From positions 1 through 15,014 of the forward strand of contig URLQ01000065.1 of NCBI GenBank assembly GCA_900548745.1: DNA of 15,014 bases, given 5' to 3'. Of this stretch, positions 11,047-15,014 are shown one piece after another. This stretch comes from an uncultured Prevotella sp. GTDB taxonomy: Bacteria > Bacteroidota > Bacteroidia > Bacteroidales > Bacteroidaceae. Numbering within the stretch: the first letter of the stretch is position 1; every line of letters begins with the position of its first letter. The notes below the pieces were generated by a model. That model did not search any database. It was not told the DNA's origin and worked only from the letters and a program-made list of their open reading frames with translations. A program made the translations under genes and the position numbers.

Positions 11047-12183
11047 ATGGATATTAAAGAAACTCCAGTTCTTCTGCTTACAGGTTATTTGGGAAGTGGA
11101 AAGACGACTCTTTTGAACCGAATTCTCTCAAATGAGAAAGGTATTAGGTTTGCCGTTATCGTTAATGATATTGGCGAAGTGAACATTGATGCCGACTTGA
11201 TACAGCAAGGTGGAGTGGTCGGAGAGGGCGATGATAGTCTTGTCGCTTTGCAGAACGGCTGCATCTGTTGTACTCTTAAAATGGATCTCGTCCAGCAGTT
11301 GAGTGAGATTGTGGCGCAGAACCGTTTTGATTATATCGTGATAGAGGCGAGCGGAATATGTGAACCCGCACCGATAGCGCAGACAATAAGCGTTTATCCG
11401 CAGATGTATCCGGAATATGCAAAAAACGGCATAGCAAAACTTGACGCTATTGTTACAGTGTGTGATGCTCTCAGACTGAGAGATGAGTTCGCAGAAGGAA
11501 CGGATCTGACGAAGGGTAATCTTGGAGAAGATGACTTGGCGAGCCTTGTTATACAGCAGGTGGAGTTCTGTAATATCATTCTGTTGAACAAGGCGGATGA
11601 GGTGTCGGCAGACGAGCTTGTTCGTATAAAGGCTATCTTGCGACAGATTCAGCCTAAGGCGGCTATCGTTCCTTGTAACTATGGTGATGTGCCTATCGAG
11701 AAAATCATCAATACTCATCTTTTCGATTTTGAAAAGGTTGCTACGTCAGCGCGTTGGATAGAGGCTGTAGAAGGCGATGAGGATGACCTTGAGAATGAAG
11801 AAGAGGGGGAGGCTTTGGAATATGGCATCGGCACCTTCGTCTATACCCGTCGTCGTCCTTTTATGATGACCGAGTTCGATCAGTTTATTGCCCGTAAGTT
11901 CCCGAAGAGTGTTATTCGTTGCAAGGGACTGTGTTATTTCGCTGAAGAGAAAGACATGTGTTATGTGTTTGAGCAGGCTGGTAGCCAGGTTTCTCTGCGC
12001 AATGCCGGACAATGGTATGCCACAATGCCGAAGGATGAGCTTGAGGAGTTCAAGAAGAATAATCCGGGGGCGGTGAAAGATTGGGATCCTGAATATGGCG
12101 ACCGTATACAGAAGCTCGTTTTTATAGGACAGGATATGAACAGAAAAGAGATTGAAAAGTTGCTTGACGAGTGTCTCGCATAG
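11047..12183 (+). CDS. CobW/COG0523-family GTPase, putative metal chaperone
   Basis: A G3E-type P-loop GTPase of the COG0523 family, whose members deliver zinc or other metals to client enzymes, or cobalt in cobalamin synthesis. In 378 residues it has Walker A GYLGSGKTT (13-21), VNDIGEVNID (39-48), the metal-binding CxCC as GCICCTL (71-77), the Walker B-like IVIEASG (97-103) and the guanine-binding NKAD (181-184). An acidic linker (EGDEDDLENEEEGE, 242-255) replaces the His-rich loop of some relatives. The CobW C-terminal domain begins about 260 (YGIGTFVYTRRRPF). No corrin-pathway gene is nearby, so zinc homeostasis is likelier than cobalamin, but the sequence does not prove it. It lies just 29 bases after the tRNA-Gln terminator, with no clear promoter and no evident Zur-type operator. 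A hairpin follows the gene. Confidence 0.92.
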   Translation: MDIKETPVLLLTGYLGSGKTTLLNRILSNEKGIRFAVIVNDIGEVNIDADLIQQGGVVGEGDDSLVALQNGCICCTLKMDLVQQLSEIVAQNRFDYIVIEASGICEPAPIAQTISVYPQMYPEYAKNGIAKLDAIVTVCDALRLRDEFAEGTDLTKGNLGEDDLASLVIQQVEFCNIILLNKADEVSADELVRIKAILRQIQPKAAIVPCNYGDVPIEKIINTHLFDFEKVATSARWIEAVEGDEDDLENEEEGEALEYGIGTFVYTRRRPFMMTEFDQFIARKFPKSVIRCKGLCYFAEEKDMCYVFEQAGSQVSLRNAGQWYATMPKDELEEFKKNNPGAVKDWDPEYGDRIQKLVFIGQDMNRKEIEKLLDECLA

Positions 12184-12210
12184 TTCTTTTCAACCTTTAT
12201 ATAATATAAT

Positions 12211-12253
12211 AAAAGCTTGCAGCGATACATGTCTCGTATTGCTGCAAGCTTTT
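12211..12253. terminator. Bidirectional terminator between the CobW-family gene and mutS2
   Basis: An 18-bp stem (12211-12228 with 12236-12253; one G-T pair) has a 7-base loop. The outer part, AAAAGCTTGCAGC, is perfect. The A-run and T-run ends allow use on both strands of this convergent pair. Confidence 0.88.
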
Positions 12254-12292
12254 GTCTTATGTCTTAGGATTTTATTTGGCGTAAGAGTTGTC

Positions 12293-14842
12293 TTATCCCA
12301 AATCTACAACTGTTATACCGGCTCCGCCAAACTGCACATGCTCGTCTTTGTATGAGGTGACGGCAGGAACGGTAGCAAGATACTGGCGTATGAGCTGACG
12401 GAGGATGCCTGTGCCTGTGCCGTGGAGTATGCGTACTCTCGACATGCCGACGAGTGTGGCGTCGTCGATGAAATACATTACGGCGTTCAAGGCTTCTTCG
12501 CCACGCATGCCCCTGACATCAAGGTCTTGCTTAAAGTTTAGCTTCTTTGAGTCGATGGTTTCGCGTGTCTGTTTGCCCACGGTCATATAAGGGCGCGGTT
12601 CCTCTTTCTTAGGAGGTGTGGCATGTTCAATCTTTTTGATAGCCGTTGTAGACCGCAGACCGCCGAAGATTACGACAACATTCTTGTCCTGGATGCTCTC
12701 AATGGTTCCTACAGTGGTCGTACCTTTTATTCTTACGGTGTCACCTTCCTTGAATTTTGAATTCTGGGTCTGTGTTATAGTACTGTTTTGCAGACTTGTG
12801 GCATCAGTGGCTTTTTCTTCTTTCTCTTTCTTCCTCTTGTTCTTATTGTCCTTTCGTCTTAGAATCTGAGCCATCTTGCGCGCAATCTTGTCATCCTCAG
12901 TCTGCTTGTCTATGTCGGCAATGCCTTCCTTGAAGTCCTTCAGACTGTCGCGCAGCTTCTTTGTCTCTTCCTTCTCAGCCTGTTTCTCTCGAATTTCTCG
13001 GATGACATTCTCTATCTTCTTGTTGCTCTCCTTGAAGAGTTCTTCGGCACGTTCCTTTGCTTTGGCAAGTACTTCATTGCGGCTCTTTTCCAAATCGGTT
13101 AGTTCCGATTCGTATTTTGATATAGTCTGCTCCATCTGTTTCTCGCGCTGATGGATGGTCTGTCGTTTGCTCTCCCAATAGCGTTTGTCGCGTACAATGT
13201 CCTGCAGGTATTTGTCGCTTTGGATATAATCGGAACCGACAATCTCGCTGGCGTCGTGGATAACCTGTTCCGGCAATCCTATCTTTCTGGCAATCTCTAT
13301 GGCGAAAGAACTTCCCGGCTGTCCTATCTGCAGCTGGAACAGCGCCTGCATCTGATGGCGGTCGTATAGCATTGCGCCGTTGACTACGCCTTCATGACTG
13401 TCGGCAAAGTGTTTCAGGTTTTGGTAGTGGGTGGTGATGACGCCGTATGCCTTCTTTATGCAGAACTGTTTCAATACGGCCTCTGCTATTGCCCCTCCAA
13501 TCTGTGGTTCCGTTCCTGTTCCGAACTCATCAATGAGAATCAGGGTTCGGTCGTTGGCACTCTTCATCATGTTTTTCATGTTCGTCAGATGACTCGAATA
13601 TGTACTTAGGTCATCTTCTATGCTCTGTTCGTCACCGATATCTATAAGGATATTCTGGAAAATGCCGGCTTTTGACCGTTCGCTCATAGGTATGGACAGA
13701 CCGCATTGGAGCATATACTGCAACAGTCCTACGGTCTTCAGGCATACAGACTTTCCTCCGGCGTTCGGTCCGGAGATTATAAGCATCCTCTTGTTTCTTG
13801 TCAGCATGATTTCCAGTGGGACAACCTTCTTTCCCTGCTTTTCCAATGAAAGGCGCAACAAGGGGTGGGTGGCTTCAATCCAGTCGATGAGAGGGTATTT
13901 CCCTACTTCGGGTTCTATTCCTCCGATAAGTTTTGCAAGTTCTGCTTTGGCGCGAATCATGTCAATCTGTGCCAGCAGCTTATATGATGCAAGTATTTGT
14001 GGAACATGAGGACGTATGGTCTTTGCTATTTCATTAAGTATACGTATAATCTCACGTCTTTCCTCTGCTTCAAGTTCTCTGACCCGGTTGTTTGCTTCCA
14101 CAACCTCTGTCGGTTCAACGAAAAGAGTCTTTCCGGAAGCCGACTCGTCGTGTACGATACCTTTGATCTTGCGCTTCATCGTAGGCACGATAGGTATAAC
14201 CAGTCTGCCGTCGCGCATAGCCGGTGTTACATCCTTCTCGATTAAACCCTCGCTTTGTGCTGAACGCAGGATACTATATAATGTACGCGAGATGCTTCCC
14301 TCTGTTTTGGCAAGTTCCCTACGAATGTTGTTAAGTTCCGGTGATGCCGTGTCACGTATCTTTCCGAATTTATCCAATATCTGATCGATACGCTGCAGAA
14401 TCTGCGGGTAGGTCATAACGCCGTCTGCCAATTCGTGTAGTGCCGGGTATGGGTATACGGGTTCATGCTTCCATCCGTCTTGAGAAATGGAAGCTTCGTC
14501 TTCGTCGCAGCGGTTAAGATATGCTACAATGTCGCAGATTGTTCCCATGGAGCGTCGCAGGTCGAACAGCTCGTCTTCCTCAAGGTGGGTGCCTTCGAGA
14601 CGTAGTCTTGCCACAGATTGCCTGACGTCAAAGAAGTAACTGATAGGGAAGTCTTCTGCTTCTTCCTGTAGTTTGCGGAATTCCCTAACTCTTGCAAGTT
14701 GCGTGTTTATAGCATTCATGTCGTCCATAAAGGCAATCTTGTCAATTTCCTCTTTGCCGAGAGAGCTCAGGCATCTTTCACGCAAAAGCGTTCTTATTTC
14801 GTTGAAACCAATCTTGTTTTCGAATGTGTTTGGATAAATCAT
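12293..14842 (-). CDS. mutS2: Endonuclease MutS2 (MutS-type ATPase with Smr domain)
   Basis: MutS2 is a MutS homologue without the mismatch-recognition domain. It suppresses homologous recombination by cutting branched DNA and, in Bacillus, also resolves collided ribosomes. The 849-residue protein runs from a helical core (MIYPNTFENKIGFNEIRTLL) and lever domain to the ATPase: Walker A GPNAGGKS (358-365), Walker B LILIDEFGTGTEP (434-446), and H472 in TTHYQNL. A coiled coil at about 550-665 (KREKQM, KERAEEL repeats) and a lysine-rich linker (663-677) lead to a KOW-like patch (697-730). The Smr nuclease domain closes it, with LDVRGMRGEEA (774-784) and HGTGTGILR (807-815). Both nuclease motifs are intact, so it should be active. 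The N terminus agrees with the family, fixing the start at 14842, only four bases after a likely -7 element. It diverges from tRNA-Ser. Confidence 0.96.
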   Translation of the reverse strand: MIYPNTFENKIGFNEIRTLLRERCLSSLGKEEIDKIAFMDDMNAINTQLARVREFRKLQEEAEDFPISYFFDVRQSVARLRLEGTHLEEDELFDLRRSMGTICDIVAYLNRCDEDEASISQDGWKHEPVYPYPALHELADGVMTYPQILQRIDQILDKFGKIRDTASPELNNIRRELAKTEGSISRTLYSILRSAQSEGLIEKDVTPAMRDGRLVIPIVPTMKRKIKGIVHDESASGKTLFVEPTEVVEANNRVRELEAEERREIIRILNEIAKTIRPHVPQILASYKLLAQIDMIRAKAELAKLIGGIEPEVGKYPLIDWIEATHPLLRLSLEKQGKKVVPLEIMLTRNKRMLIISGPNAGGKSVCLKTVGLLQYMLQCGLSIPMSERSKAGIFQNILIDIGDEQSIEDDLSTYSSHLTNMKNMMKSANDRTLILIDEFGTGTEPQIGGAIAEAVLKQFCIKKAYGVITTHYQNLKHFADSHEGVVNGAMLYDRHQMQALFQLQIGQPGSSFAIEIARKIGLPEQVIHDASEIVGSDYIQSDKYLQDIVRDKRYWESKRQTIHQREKQMEQTISKYESELTDLEKSRNEVLAKAKERAEELFKESNKKIENVIREIREKQAEKEETKKLRDSLKDFKEGIADIDKQTEDDKIARKMAQILRRKDNKNKRKKEKEEKATDATSLQNSTITQTQNSKFKEGDTVRIKGTTTVGTIESIQDKNVVVIFGGLRSTTAIKKIEHATPPKKEEPRPYMTVGKQTRETIDSKKLNFKQDLDVRGMRGEEALNAVMYFIDDATLVGMSRVRILHGTGTGILRQLIRQYLATVPAVTSYKDEHVQFGGAGITVVDLG

Positions 14843-14846
14843 GGTG

Positions 14847-14854
14847 CAAAATTA
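14847..14854 (-). promoter_or_regulatory. Candidate -7 element of mutS2
   Basis: On the minus strand this reads TAATTTTG, matching TAnnTTTG, and ends four bases before the ATG. Used as such it would give a leaderless or nearly leaderless mRNA. No good TTTG lies at -33. Confidence 0.4.
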
Positions 14855-14892
14855 GCAAAAAACATCTTTTTTAGAAAAAAGTTGGCTAAAAA

Positions 14893-14924
14893 TTTGCAAG
14901 TTTAGATAAAACTCTATACCTTTG
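14893..14924 (+). promoter_or_regulatory. Promoter of tRNA-Ser
   Basis: TTTG (14893-14896), 20 bases, then TACCTTTG (14917-14924), continuing as GCACTCGC exactly as at tRNA-Gln. The tRNA begins 38 bases downstream. Confidence 0.75.
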
Positions 14925-14962
14925 CACTCGCTTTAAGACACAAAGCAACTTCTTCAAGTAAA

Positions 14963-15014
14963 GGAGAGATGGCAGAGTGGTCGAATGCACCGGTCTTGAA
15001 AACCGGCGTACTGA
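14963..15014 (+). tRNA. tRNA-Ser (anticodon TGA), truncated by window end
   Basis: The 5' part of a serine tRNA: acceptor strand GGAGAGA (14963-14969), D-arm with GGTCGAAT, and anticodon stem CCGGT/ACCGG around loop CTTGAAA with TGA at 14997-14999. The long variable arm, T-arm and 3' acceptor strand lie beyond the window. It reads UCA and, by wobble, other UCN codons. Confidence 0.9.

Overview
The window comes from a Bacteroidota chromosome, most likely order Bacteroidales and close to Prevotella sensu lato (genus inferred, not proven). Three things point there: the gene set (SprA of the type IX secretion system next to RuvA, a rsfS-ftsH-cdsA cluster, a MutS2 with a C-terminal Smr domain, a COG0523 GTPase), promoters of the Bacteroidetes form TTTG-N18-21-TAnnTTTG, and an almost complete lack of Shine-Dalgarno sites.

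Layout. Positions 1-766 hold the N-terminal 255 codons of sprA, abutting ruvA (767-1372), both on the minus strand. A 368-base AT-rich gap with a 4 x 21 bp tandem repeat precedes a plus-strand HD-domain hydrolase (1741-2373). Facing it is a solitary AAA+/DUF4143 ATPase (minus, real start about 3762). The 739 bases between that ATPase and the next gene are the least ordinary part of the window: a 5 x 23 bp array against the ATPase promoter, a 3 x 22 bp array of small palindromes, the signals of an orphan gene start, and a duplicated promoter. Next comes a large secreted transglutaminase-like protein (4532-7162, plus).

Positions 7343-10676 (minus) hold rsfS, ftsH and cdsA: ribosome silencing, membrane proteolysis and phospholipid precursor synthesis, probably one transcript. 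ftsH is broken in this sequence by a missing base at about 9559, just before the Walker A motif. A tRNA-Gln(CTG) with its own promoter and terminator follows on the plus strand, then a CobW/COG0523 metal-chaperone GTPase (11047-12183). mutS2 (12293-14842, minus) diverges from a tRNA-Ser(TGA) cut by the window end.

Most of the window is conserved housekeeping sequence with hairpin terminators between the convergent gene pairs. The best candidates for something undescribed are the repeat-controlled ATPase locus at 2491-4090, the duplicated promoter ahead of the transglutaminase gene, and that protein's apparent second, catalytically dead transglutaminase-like segment. The ftsH frameshift is either a sequence error or a notable mutation.
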